Shown here piece by piece: positions 54,101 through 62,832 of a stretch of 64,000 bases of DNA. Each line of letters starts with the position of its first letter. Within the stretch, counting starts at the first letter, position 1. The stretch is from contig NZ_BJVC01000003.1 in the NCBI RefSeq assembly GCF_007988945.1, forward strand, positions 248,001-312,000. Reading direction: 5' to 3'. The notes below the pieces were generated by a model. The model was not told the origin of the DNA, did no database searches, and saw only the letters and a program-made list of their open reading frames with translations. A program made the position numbers and the translations under genes. This DNA is from Swaminathania salitolerans. Lineage in GTDB: Bacteria; Pseudomonadota; Alphaproteobacteria; Acetobacterales; Acetobacteraceae.

Positions 54101-55485
54101 TTTCCGGTTGCTCCTGTCTCTGAATCGACTGCCGGTCGTGCCTCAACCGTGGGCGCCGTCGGAGTCGCCGTCGGAATCGCCGTCGGGGCGGGGCGGGCAG
54201 CAAAGGCCCCCTCACGGATCACGCGCCGGATCGCACCGGTCAGGACCCCGAGATCCTCGCGCGTGATGGTCAGGGCCGGGGTCAGGTAGAGAATGGTCCG
54301 GAAAGGCCGCACCCATACGCCGCAGGCCACCAGAGCCGCCTTGAGGCGGGCCATATCCTCGATACGATCGAGTTCGACGACGCCGATCGCTCCCAGCACG
54401 CGCACGTCGCGTACGCCCGGCATGGCGCGGCAGGGTTCGAGCCCCTCTGCCAGCCAGCCCGACAGGGCGGCGACCTGTTCCAGTCTCGGCTCGGTCTCGA
54501 ACAGGTCCAGCGATGCGCAGGCCGCCGCGCAGGCCAGCGGATTTGCCATGAAAGTGGGTCCGTGCATCAGCGCATGACGCGGAGATTCGGACAAGAACGC
54601 CTCATAGACGTGACGCCGGGCAACGGTCGCAGCGAGCGCCATGGTGCCGCCGGTGAGTGCCTTGGACAGGGTGACGATATCGGGCACGATTCCGGCCTGC
54701 TCGCAGGCGAACATCGTTCCGGTGCGTCCGAACCCGGTAAAGATCTCATCGAGGATCAGCAGAACGCCGTGTTTGTCGGCAAGATCCCTGACACGCGCGA
54801 CGACCTCCGGCATATGGAAGATCATTCCACCGGCCCCCTGAACCAGAGGCTCCATCACGATTGCCGCGATCTCGTTGCGCCGGGCCGAGAGAACCGCATC
54901 GAGCGCGGCGGTGCGCGCCTCGTCCGTCGGCAGATCTGCGATCACCTGCTCGGGAAAGACACCGGCGAAGAGATGATGCATCCCCTCCTCGGGATCGCAG
55001 ACCGACATGGTCGCAAGCGTGTCCCCGTGATAGCCGCCCCTGAAGGCGAGAAGCCGCGTACGCCCGCTCACACCGCGATTGAGCCAGTACTGGATGGCCA
55101 TCTTGATGCCCACCTCGACGGCGACGGAACCGCTATCGGTGAAGAAGCAGTGATCGAGATCGCCCGGCAGCAGGGCCGCGAGCCGGGAGGAAAGTTCCAG
55201 CACCGGAGCATGGACGAGGCCACCCAGCATGACGTGCGGCATCCGGTCGAGCTGCCCGGCCACGCGCTGGCGTATGTGAGGATGATTGTAGCCGTGACAG
55301 GCCGTCCACCAGGATGCACAGCCATCGACGAGCGCGCGTCCGTCCTCGAGCAAAATGCGCGTCCCCCGGGTCGAGGCGGCCACCAGAGGAGGCGATGCCG
55401 TCTGCATCTGGGTATAGGGGAGCCATACCGTCGATGGCTCCCGACCGGAGCGGTCCCGCATGGCCCGACCGGAACGGTCCCGCAT
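54097..55485 (-). CDS. bioA: Adenosylmethionine-8-amino-7-oxononanoate aminotransferase
   Basis: PLP enzyme that uses S-adenosylmethionine as amino donor to make 7,8-diaminopelargonic acid in biotin synthesis. It shows [83 protein letters not shown] and the lysine in [10 protein letters not shown]. From ATG 55485 (AGGA 7 bases upstream) the protein has 462 residues. Both ends carry repeats: a 24-bp duplication encodes a doubled N-terminal RDRSGR motif, and a 12-bp repeat gives a Pro/Thr tail of about 30 residues. No other bio gene is in this window. Confidence 0.92.
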   Translation of the reverse strand: MRDRSGRAMRDRSGREPSTVWLPYTQMQTASPPLVAASTRGTRILLEDGRALVDGCASWWTACHGYNHPHIRQRVAGQLDRMPHVMLGGLVHAPVLELSSRLAALLPGDLDHCFFTDSGSVAVEVGIKMAIQYWLNRGVSGRTRLLAFRGGYHGDTLATMSVCDPEEGMHHLFAGVFPEQVIADLPTDEARTAALDAVLSARRNEIAAIVMEPLVQGAGGMIFHMPEVVARVRDLADKHGVLLILDEIFTGFGRTGTMFACEQAGIVPDIVTLSKALTGGTMALAATVARRHVYEAFLSESPRHALMHGPTFMANPLACAAACASLDLFETEPRLEQVAALSGWLAEGLEPCRAMPGVRDVRVLGAIGVVELDRIEDMARLKAALVACGVWVRPFRTILYLTPALTITREDLGVLTGAIRRVIREGAFAARPAPTAIPTATPTAPTVEARPAVDSETGATGK

Positions 55486-55488
55486 GGA
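55441..55488. repeat. 24-bp duplication at the start of bioA
   Basis: Two 24-base units (55441-55464, 55465-55488) differing at a few bases give the repeated residues MRDRSGR at the N-terminus of BioA. Confidence 0.8.
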
Positions 55489-55644
55489 AAGATCCTGCGC
55501 AGGTGAGAAACCCTGTGCAGGCGGATCGTCCTGCATCCCGCTCATGCCCGACCGAACGTCACGACGAGGCCCTCACCGGTATTCTTCGCACCGCGCCCCT
55601 GTGCGACCGCTTCCTGAAACGAGAAGGCCATGACCGGGCCGAAC

Positions 55645-56601
55645 CTATTGTCCGCTATCGGGTTCGCGATCGGCATCGTAGAGAACCTCGAGCACGGCGC
55701 ACCAGGGATAACGCGTATCGTAGAACTGCCCCTCGGGCGTGGCGAGCGCGCCCGAGGCATCGGTCGGCACATGGGTGAGCGAAACGGAATCGTCCACATT
55801 GCCGCCGATGATGCTCAGCTCATGGCCGAAAGGCGCTGCATTCTGGTTCGTGGCCACGACGATCCCGCAATGGGAGGGAAACCCGTAAGAGGTCGGCAGC
55901 ATCGCGAATGTCACGCTGCGGCTTCTGCCGCGCCCGACGCAGAGCAGATCGCCGATACGGGGATGATAGCTTTTCGGATCGCGCGCCCGCAGGCCGGAAG
56001 ACTGACCCGACGCAGCGGCATTGATATAGGTGGAATGGTTGGGCGAGTACGGAAAACGGCTGTTCGCACCAGCCACACGCATCACATAGGAAATGAAGGC
56101 GGCCGACCATGCGTAATGCCCGTCATTCTCCGGGCGGAACAGCCTGCCTTCCGCGTTGTATTTCCCGCTCCAGGCGATTTCGGTTTCGTAGGGGTCCTGA
56201 CCGATCCACCAGTATTCTCCCACCCGTTGCCACAGCCCGGGGAAACGTTCCGGCTTGAGGGCTGGCGTGCTCGCTTCCGGCCTGTCCTCCGGGTCGTCGT
56301 CGCTGACCGGGCTGCCGAACATGCGCCATTCCCGCATGGCGATGGCCACGACATCCTGACGGTTGAAGGGCACGAAATTGCGTGTCGCAAAATCGGGAAC
56401 ATGACTGTCATAACCGTAGGGGCCGGTCGCGCCGTTGGCATATTGCGCCACTGGCGTACGGGCGGGAGCCTGCCCGGATACCGGAGCCGGCGTGCAACCG
56501 GCGAGCATCGCCGCTGCCCCGAAGGCCGCAAGCGGCGCGGCGGTCATGCGCCCGATTCGGCTCACAGGGTTCGATATTGGTGAGTACGGTTCGGCGCCCA
56601 T
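55645..56601 (-). CDS. DUF2272 lipoprotein
   Basis: A 318-residue protein. After a short N-terminal part a signal sequence (LAAFGAAAMLAGC) ends in a lipobox, so the mature protein is a lipoprotein. The DUF2272 body has REWRMFGSPVSDDD, RVGEYWWIG, WSAAFISYVMRVAG, NHSTYINAAA, IGDLLCVGRG and SHCGIVVA, a pattern like NlpC/P60/CHAP peptidases with Cys and His near SHCGIV; a peptidoglycan role is possible but unproven. ATG 56601 is a guess, with a later ATG at 56547 as alternative. Confidence 0.8.
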   Translation of the reverse strand: MGAEPYSPISNPVSRIGRMTAAPLAAFGAAAMLAGCTPAPVSGQAPARTPVAQYANGATGPYGYDSHVPDFATRNFVPFNRQDVVAIAMREWRMFGSPVSDDDPEDRPEASTPALKPERFPGLWQRVGEYWWIGQDPYETEIAWSGKYNAEGRLFRPENDGHYAWSAAFISYVMRVAGANSRFPYSPNHSTYINAAASGQSSGLRARDPKSYHPRIGDLLCVGRGRSRSVTFAMLPTSYGFPSHCGIVVATNQNAAPFGHELSIIGGNVDDSVSLTHVPTDASGALATPEGQFYDTRYPWCAVLEVLYDADREPDSGQ

Positions 56602-56773
56602 GACGTGGTCTTTCTCCCTTGCGCGTCGTAACGGGCGCCGAACAGCGCCGGTTTTATGGTAACGAGATAGGAACGAGAGCGGGCCTCCGGTCAAGAGGCT
56701 GAAATGTTCCTGCCCGCACGGTCAGGCCCGCACGACCCGGGCCGGACTTCGTGAAACGCCTGAAAGGGGGCGG

Positions 56774-57925
56774 TCAGTCCGCCAGATCGGGAAAAAGCGC
56801 CGAGAGCGATCCGGCATTGGCCGCACAGCACCCGCGCTCGGTAATCAGCCCCGAAACGAGGCGTGCGGGCGTAACGTCGAAAGCCGGATTCGCCGCCTGG
56901 GTCGCGTGGGGCGTCACCCTCAGACGCGTCGCCTGTCCCTGATCGTCGAGACCGTGCACATGGGTGACCTCGTCACCCGCCCGCTCCTCGATCGGGATTT
57001 CCTGCACCCCGTCGGTCACGCGCCAGTCGATGGTCGAGGAGGGAAGCGCCACCCAGAAGGGAACATCGTTATCCTGCGCGGCGAGTGCCTTGAGATAGGT
57101 GCCGATCTTGTTGGCGACATCGCCCTGGCGCGTCACCCGGTCGGTTCCCACGATCACGAGATCGACATCGCCATGCTGCATGAGATGCCCGCCCGCATTA
57201 TCGGCGACAAGCGTATGCGGCACGCCATGCGCGCCCAGCTCCCACGCGGTCAGCAGGGCGCCCTGGTTGCGCGGGCGCGTCTCGTCCACCCAGACATGCA
57301 CGGGCAATCCGGAATCGTGCGCCATATAGATCGGCGCGAGCGCCGTGCCCCAATCCACCGTGGCAATCCATCCGGCATTGCAATGGGTCAGGATATTCAG
57401 ACGCTCCTGCCCGGGACGCCGCTTCTCCCAGAGTTCGCGCAACAGGGCGAGACCGTGGCGGCCGATCGATTCATTGACCTGCACGTCCTCATCGCAGATC
57501 GCATCCGCCTCGCGATAGGCGGCCTCGACCCGCATCTCCGGCGCGAGCGGGCGCAGATGCGCGACCATGCGCTCGATGGCCCAGCGCAGATTGATTGCGG
57601 TCGGGCGCGTCTCCACCAGCATGGCGGCGGACTCCGTCAGTCCCGGATCGCTGGCATCCTTCCGGAGCGCGAAGGCCAGACCATAGGCGGCTACGGCGCC
57701 GATCAGCGGCGCGCCGCGCACCTGCATGGTACGAATGGCGTGCGCTACCTGCGCCTCGTCCCTCAGGCCCAGGATATCGAGGGTCCAGGGCAGCTTCGTC
57801 TGGTCGAATATATGGACCAGATTCGGGTCCTGAGCGTCGCGCCAGACGCTGCGATAGGGCGTACCATTGATTTTCACGTGAGGATCCGTCTTCCGAGCGT
57901 CAAGAAACTGGCTATCATGTGGCAA
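56774..57925 (-). CDS. mtnA: S-methyl-5-thioribose-1-phosphate isomerase
   Basis: Methionine salvage enzyme of the eIF2B-like fold converting methylthioribose-1-P to methylthioribulose-1-P. 383 residues: IRTMQVRGAPLIGAVAAYG, LNILTHCNAGWIATVDWG (catalytic Cys), VWVDETRPRNQGALLTAWEL and IVGTDRVTRQGDVANKIGTY (catalytic Asp). TTG 57925 is used; GTG 57877 is an alternative. No other mtn gene is adjacent. Confidence 0.93.
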   Translation of the reverse strand: MPHDSQFLDARKTDPHVKINGTPYRSVWRDAQDPNLVHIFDQTKLPWTLDILGLRDEAQVAHAIRTMQVRGAPLIGAVAAYGLAFALRKDASDPGLTESAAMLVETRPTAINLRWAIERMVAHLRPLAPEMRVEAAYREADAICDEDVQVNESIGRHGLALLRELWEKRRPGQERLNILTHCNAGWIATVDWGTALAPIYMAHDSGLPVHVWVDETRPRNQGALLTAWELGAHGVPHTLVADNAGGHLMQHGDVDLVIVGTDRVTRQGDVANKIGTYLKALAAQDNDVPFWVALPSSTIDWRVTDGVQEIPIEERAGDEVTHVHGLDDQGQATRLRVTPHATQAANPAFDVTPARLVSGLITERGCCAANAGSLSALFPDLAD

Positions 57926-57973
57926 ATCCGCATCCCGGACTCAAGACCGGACAACGGCGCGCACCGGTCGATG

Positions 57974-58021
57974 GCACATGATGGCCAGAGCACATGGTGA
58001 CCAGAGACGCACGAGAGACAT
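57974..58021. repeat. Imperfect 16-bp tandem repeat
   Basis: Units at 57974-57989 and 57990-58005 (GCACATGATGGCCAGA type) with a degenerate third copy to 58021, in the space between mtnA and the Nudix gene. Confidence 0.6.
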
Positions 58022-58120
58022 ACGATGGATAAAGACGCGTGATGGGCAGAGGCGCGTGCGGCTCCCTTTTCCCTCCGGGCCGATCCGGTTTATGCTCGCG
58101 ACCAGCAGAAGGACCCGAGA

Positions 58121-58753
58121 ATGAGCGAACCGCAATGGCTGACCTGGGCGCGGGATGTGCAGGCTATCGCCCAGAATGGCCTCACCTTCTGCCACAACCC
58201 CTATGACCGCGAGCGTTACGAGCAGCTTCGTGCCCTTTCCGCGCGGATGATGGGCGCGCTGGGAGAGACCGAACCCGCCACGGTCGAGGCCCTGTTTGCG
58301 GGGGAGATGGGCTATGCGACCCCCAAGATCGACGTTCGCGGCGCCGTCTTCAACGCGCAGGGGCAGATCCTCATGGTCCGCGAGACCATCGATCAGGGAC
58401 GCTGGACCCTGCCCGGCGGCTGGGCCGACGTGAATCTCACCACGGCAGAGAACACGCTGAAGGAGATTTTCGAGGAAAGCGGATATCGCGCGGAGATCGT
58501 CAAGCTGGCGGCATTATGGGACCGGACCCGTCAGGGTCATCCGCCCGATGTATTCAGCTGCGCCAAGGTTTTCTATCTCTGCACCCTGACCGGCGGCGTC
58601 GCGCATGAGCAAACGACGGAAACATCGGGAACGGGCTGGTTCGACCGGGACAGCCTGCCGGTCGATCTGTCGCTCACGCGCCTTCTTCCCTCACAGCTTC
58701 GCCGGATGTTCGACCATTACGACAGACCCGGCCTTCCGACCGATTACGACTGA
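58121..58753 (+). CDS. Nudix hydrolase with NUDIX_N-type domain
   Basis: A 210-residue Nudix pyrophosphatase. The N-terminal helical domain (PQWLTWARDVQAIAQNGLTF, YDRERYEQLRALSARMM) is typical of ADP-ribose/CDP-choline-type proteins. The Nudix box is GGWADVNLTTAENTLKEIFEESGY, where the consensus first Glu is replaced by Leu and Arg of the REx-EE core by Lys; the EE pair remains. Substrate unknown. It is followed 5 bases later by a glycosyltransferase gene. Confidence 0.85.
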   Translation: MSEPQWLTWARDVQAIAQNGLTFCHNPYDRERYEQLRALSARMMGALGETEPATVEALFAGEMGYATPKIDVRGAVFNAQGQILMVRETIDQGRWTLPGGWADVNLTTAENTLKEIFEESGYRAEIVKLAALWDRTRQGHPPDVFSCAKVFYLCTLTGGVAHEQTTETSGTGWFDRDSLPVDLSLTRLLPSQLRRMFDHYDRPGLPTDYD

Positions 58754-58758
58754 CTCCC

Positions 58759-59844
58759 ATGAAGGTCATGACCATCCTTCCCCGTCGCGAGGGCTATGCG
58801 CCCGACCGGGCGGGGGCGATCGCCCTGCTCGTCTCGCGGCTTGCCGAGCCGGAAGACATCGTGCTGGGCACGCAAATCGAGGGAAACCCGCTGCCGGGGG
58901 GGCGATTCGTCGCCGTGAGCGAGCCGGGCGGACTTCATCGCTGGCGCCGGGAGGGCACGCGCTATCGTATCGCATGCCAGCGCGAGATCCGGCGTCACCG
59001 GCCCGATCTCATCGAGGTTCATAACAGGCCCGCTCTGGCAAAAGCTCTCGCGCGCTGTGGCGTTCCCGTACATCTGATCCTGCATAACGATCCGCAGGAC
59101 ATGTACGGTGCGCGGCGTCCACGCCAGCGTCTGGCGCTGATGCAGCATCTGAAGGTGTTCACCGTTTCTTTCTGGCTGAGACGCCGGTTCCTCGAGGATC
59201 TCGATGACGGCCCGGTCACGGTCATGCCGAACTGTCTCGATCTTTCCTCCCTGCCCCCGCGCCCCGGGGAGAAAGCGAAGCTCGTTCTCTTTGCCGGACG
59301 CATGGTGGCCGACAAGGGCGCGGATGCCTTCGTCAGGGCCTGGGCGGCCGTCAGCCAGAAGGCGCCCGGCTGGCATGCCGCGATGATCGGTGCCGACCGG
59401 TTCCGTTTCGACTCGCCGCGTACCACCTTTCTCGACCGGGTGGAAACCGCGGCCAATGCGGCAGGAATCACGCTGTGCGGCTACCAGATGCACGAGCAGG
59501 TGCTCGAAGCCATGGCGCGCGCCTCCATCGTCGTCGTTCCGAGCCGGTGGCCGGAGCCTTTCGGTCTGACTGCCCTCGAGGCCATGGCGAGCGGCGCTGC
59601 GGTTATCGCCTCCCCACGCGGCGGATTGCCCGAGGTCGTCGGGGAGGCTGCCCTTCTCGCCCTGCCGGACGCGCCGGGCGCACTCGAGAAGGCGCTCCTG
59701 TCCCTCATAGAGGATGCGGCGCTTCGCGCGGAATGCGTCGAACGGGGTTTCAGACAGGCCCGGAAATTCGAGCTCGGCCAGGCGAAAGCCGCCTTGCGCA
59801 TGGCACGGGAGAAATCGGCGAAAACAGGAAATATCCGCAGATAG
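58759..59844 (+). CDS. Glycosyltransferase family 4 protein
   Basis: A 361-residue GT-B glycosyltransferase. Landmarks are DLIEVHNRPALAKAL, HNDPQDMYGARRP, VMPNCLDLSSLP, LVLFAGRMVADKGADAFVRAW and the E-x7-E donor motif in VVPSRWPEPFGLTALEAMASG. It probably adds a sugar to LPS or exopolysaccharide. It lies 5 bases after the Nudix gene and shares its transcript. Confidence 0.9.
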   Translation: MKVMTILPRREGYAPDRAGAIALLVSRLAEPEDIVLGTQIEGNPLPGGRFVAVSEPGGLHRWRREGTRYRIACQREIRRHRPDLIEVHNRPALAKALARCGVPVHLILHNDPQDMYGARRPRQRLALMQHLKVFTVSFWLRRRFLEDLDDGPVTVMPNCLDLSSLPPRPGEKAKLVLFAGRMVADKGADAFVRAWAAVSQKAPGWHAAMIGADRFRFDSPRTTFLDRVETAANAAGITLCGYQMHEQVLEAMARASIVVVPSRWPEPFGLTALEAMASGAAVIASPRGGLPEVVGEAALLALPDAPGALEKALLSLIEDAALRAECVERGFRQARKFELGQAKAALRMAREKSAKTGNIRR

Positions 59845-59915
59845 GGGAACCCGCCGCACTCTCGACACATTATGTATCTCTAAGTGTGATCATCAGTATT
59901 CGATCGAGAGAAGAT

Positions 59916-60344
59916 ATGTCCAAGATCCGTTTTGTGCCCGCCTTTGCCCTCGCGACACTGCTCGCAGCGCCGATCGCCCATGCGCAGACTTCCGGTTGCA
60001 ACAAGAATACTTCCGGGACCGATATGATCGGTCGTCTTGCAAATAGCGAAAACTGCGTCAACGACCGCATGAAGGCCTGGCAGGAAAAAAACAAGGCTTC
60101 GCAGGAGGCCCGCCAGAAGAAGATCGACGACCTGCGCGACAAATATGCGAATGCCCCGGCGCGCGAGCGTCAGAAAATCCAGGACAAGATCGACAACCAG
60201 AAGAACAAGCTTGCGGAGATGAGGAAGAACCAGACCGACAAGCTCGACCAGTGGCGGAACAAGCAGCAGGACCAGAAGAACCGCCTGAAGTCCCTCTCGG
60301 ACAAGACGCGTCAGGACTTCACCAATTTCCGTAACGGCCAGTGA
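59916..60344 (+). CDS. Secreted charged coiled-coil protein
   Basis: A 142-residue protein with a signal peptide (residues 1-23, cut after AHA) and a mature N-terminus carrying two cysteines (GCNKN, ENCVND). The rest is a nearly pure Lys/Gln/Asn/Asp-rich helix (residues 50-140, with repeats such as RQKKIDDLRDKYA and QDQKNRLKSL) that should form a coiled coil. No family recognised. ATG 59916 is preceded by GAGAGAAG. Confidence 0.75.
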   Translation: MSKIRFVPAFALATLLAAPIAHAQTSGCNKNTSGTDMIGRLANSENCVNDRMKAWQEKNKASQEARQKKIDDLRDKYANAPARERQKIQDKIDNQKNKLAEMRKNQTDKLDQWRNKQQDQKNRLKSLSDKTRQDFTNFRNGQ

Positions 60345-60352
60345 GAATCGCA

Positions 60353-60373
60353 GCCGGTCAGGACATGACCGGC
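60353..60373 (+). terminator. Hairpin after coiled-coil gene
   Basis: Perfect 8-bp arms GCCGGTCA/TGACCGGC (60353-60360, 60366-60373) with a 5-base loop, 8 bases after the stop. There is no T run. Confidence 0.45.
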
Positions 60374-60611
60374 GCGTAACCACCCGGAGGATACGGCCCG
60401 GATGTGACCGCCGGCGGGACCGGTGGTCCGGACAGACGGGACGCAATCGCGTTTGTCGCGAGGGCCGGATTGCCCCGGGCCGGGCGAACACAGCTGGCGG
60501 ACCGGGCTGGAGCGGTGGGCCGGTAATGGTTTTTATCCAGCCCCCGTCCATCGCCAGCCCCGTCAAAACCGGCTCAGCCAAAACCAGCCTCCGGTGAATC
60601 AGCGATCACCT

Positions 60612-61664
60612 TCAGCAATGCTGGACCGCGCCGTTCAACATGCCGGTCCGGTCGTGGCAGCCGATATATTCGAAAATCTGGGCATCGGCCTGCAACACCG
60701 CGACCTCATGAAACAGGCGCAGATCGAGCCGCCCCTGCAAGGCCTGCACCACCTGCAGGAAATCGCCGAAAATGGCCTTATGGGTCGGGTGATGCTCGGC
60801 CCAGCTCTCCATGGCGGCCAGATCGCGCCAGGCACTCATGCCGAAACTGCGACAGGACTTGCCGCCATCTGCCATACTGACATGCATATAGCGATTGAAA
60901 TGACAGCCTGTGGCAAGACCTTCATCTCGCAGGAAGTCCATGCCGGCACGCAGCGTCGGTTCGATACGGTCCTGATAAAGAGCCAGCTCCTCCCCTGTGA
61001 CATCGGTCCAGTCCTGACCGGATCGGATCAGGGCCACCCCTTCATGGCTGATCACACATCGCCGTCGGGGTGTCTCCGAAACGACTTTTCTTGCGCCGGA
61101 CGAGGCAAGAGCCTCTGTCTGACTGGCAGGCAGACGATCGCGCATCCCGCCCCAGTAGCCATGTTCCCGTATCGGCTCGGCGCTTCTCTCTCCGAACATG
61201 ACACCGACGCCTTCCAGCCGGTCGGAGGCACTGAACAGCGTTTCGAGATGGGTCATGCGTGGCAGGAAGATCTCGCGATATAATCCGACCCCATCATTCT
61301 CCCGTGCCGGATCGGCCCACCAGGCCTGATGCTGCTGCCACCAGGCGCGATAGGCGGCCTCATCCGGCCAGTAGCCGATGGCCACCTCATTGTCCCAGCC
61401 TGCACCATCCACGAACGTGGCGCGCTCGACATTCCGGGCCGACACACCCGTGCCGAGTTGCCTGACGAGTTCAGACAGGAGCGCCTCCGCCTTTTCCTCC
61501 TCGGCATCCCCGCGCCATTGCACCCCGAAATACCCCATGACGAGCTGGGAAGACCCTGTGTTGTCGCGTGCGGTCCAGGCAGGAAAGGCCGGCTGAAAGT
61601 CATCGGCACTCCGCCGTTCCCGGGTTCGCGGGCAGCGGAGATGGGGAGCAATGGCGCTTTCCAT
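60612..61664 (-). CDS. oxd: Aldoxime dehydratase (heme)
   Basis: Heme enzyme that removes water from aldoximes to give nitriles. The 350-residue length matches Oxd. Positions expected for the family are filled: Arg near 175-177 (WGGMRDRLP), Ser215 (RSGQDWTD), heme-ligand His in HHPTHKAIF (291-295) and distal His319 (LFHEVAV), in line with Arg178, Ser219, His299 and His320 of the Rhodococcus enzyme. ATG 61664 is 5 bases after the nitrilase stop with GCGAGG upstream, so it is co-translated with the nitrilase. Confidence 0.9.
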   Translation of the reverse strand: MESAIAPHLRCPRTRERRSADDFQPAFPAWTARDNTGSSQLVMGYFGVQWRGDAEEEKAEALLSELVRQLGTGVSARNVERATFVDGAGWDNEVAIGYWPDEAAYRAWWQQHQAWWADPARENDGVGLYREIFLPRMTHLETLFSASDRLEGVGVMFGERSAEPIREHGYWGGMRDRLPASQTEALASSGARKVVSETPRRRCVISHEGVALIRSGQDWTDVTGEELALYQDRIEPTLRAGMDFLRDEGLATGCHFNRYMHVSMADGGKSCRSFGMSAWRDLAAMESWAEHHPTHKAIFGDFLQVVQALQGRLDLRLFHEVAVLQADAQIFEYIGCHDRTGMLNGAVQHC

Positions 61665-61668
61665 GGAC

Positions 61669-62697
61669 TCAGACCTCGCCGGAGAGCGGGAAGGAGAAGG
61701 AGGCGCTTTCCACCGGCTCAGGCTCGGCCGGTCGCACATACTCCACGCGTCGCGCCCTGGTCGGGTTGAACAGAAGACGGGTGACATCGGGGCGCGAATA
61801 ATGTCCGACCGGATCGGCCGAAGCCTTGGCGATCGGAATCGCCGCTAGATCGATCTCTGCGTAAAGCAGTCCCTCTTCATCCGGTGCGAGCGGTGCCGCC
61901 AGTTCGCGCCCATCCGGGCCGAAAATGCGCGCCGCAGCGCCACCTGCACGCAAAAGCTCGCGCTTGTTCGGCGTGTCGCACAGTTCGTCGAGCATGGTTT
62001 CGGAAACGATGGCGCATGGCGCCAGCACGAAGCATCCGCCCTCGACCGCATACACGCGTGACGCCGCCGTATTGACCTCGGCGCTCAACGCATGGGCAAA
62101 AGGCTCGTAGAGCGAGAAGCTGGGCCAGGCGCCGACATGCACCTGCTCGTTCTGGGCATACATCGCGTATTTCGTCAGGGGCTGGATATGCTCCCAGCAA
62201 CAGAGCGCTCCGACCCGGCCAAGGCCCGGCACGTCATGCACGGCAAGATCGCTGCCATCCCCCTCGCCATAGACAGTGCGCTCCACATGGGTGACGCGCA
62301 GCTTGCGACGGGTGGCGATGGTTTCGCCATCGGGGCCGAGAATCCACTGGGCGATATAGAGCGAGCCTTCGAAACGCTCCGACAGCCCCAGCACAGCCGT
62401 GATGCCTGCCTCTCTGACGGCCTTGCGCAGACGGTCGGCTTCGGGGCTGTCATAAGCGAGCGAATTGTCGAAGTAGCGGCTGGTGAAGCCCCTGCCGATC
62501 GACCAGGCCGGACTGTCGAGCCAGACATGCCACGGATAGCCGGGAATGAAGGTTTCGGGAAAAGCGATCAGCGCGGCGCCCGAGGCGGCGGCTTCCCTGA
62601 TCAGGGCAATCGTCTTGTCGATGGTGGCATCGAGGTCAAGAAAGACCGGGGCTGCCTGCACGACAGCGACCTTGTATCGGGGGTGCGTGAGACTCAC
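61669..62697 (-). CDS. Nitrilase
   Basis: Hydrolyses nitriles to carboxylic acid and ammonia. A 342-residue C-N hydrolase with the Glu-Lys-Cys triad at Glu48 (AFPETFIPGYPWH), Lys132 (RRKLRVTHVERTV) and Cys167 (CCWEHIQPL). This pattern is the aliphatic/aromatic nitrilase type rather than amidase. GTG 62697 is chosen because GGAG lies 8 bases upstream. Middle gene of the cluster: a regulator upstream, oxd downstream. Confidence 0.93.
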   Translation of the reverse strand: MSLTHPRYKVAVVQAAPVFLDLDATIDKTIALIREAAASGAALIAFPETFIPGYPWHVWLDSPAWSIGRGFTSRYFDNSLAYDSPEADRLRKAVREAGITAVLGLSERFEGSLYIAQWILGPDGETIATRRKLRVTHVERTVYGEGDGSDLAVHDVPGLGRVGALCCWEHIQPLTKYAMYAQNEQVHVGAWPSFSLYEPFAHALSAEVNTAASRVYAVEGGCFVLAPCAIVSETMLDELCDTPNKRELLRAGGAAARIFGPDGRELAAPLAPDEEGLLYAEIDLAAIPIAKASADPVGHYSRPDVTRLLFNPTRARRVEYVRPAEPEPVESASFSFPLSGEV

Positions 62698-62832
62698 TTG
62701 CCTGCTCCGTCCGTTGATGTCTGATCGGGCGGGAAATGCCCGGAACGACATCGATCTTAGGTCCGAACGGATTTCCGTCTTGTCCGGGAGGGAAGCAAAA
62801 CATGCCTGCCTCGTTTCTCCGTCGCAGAACCC

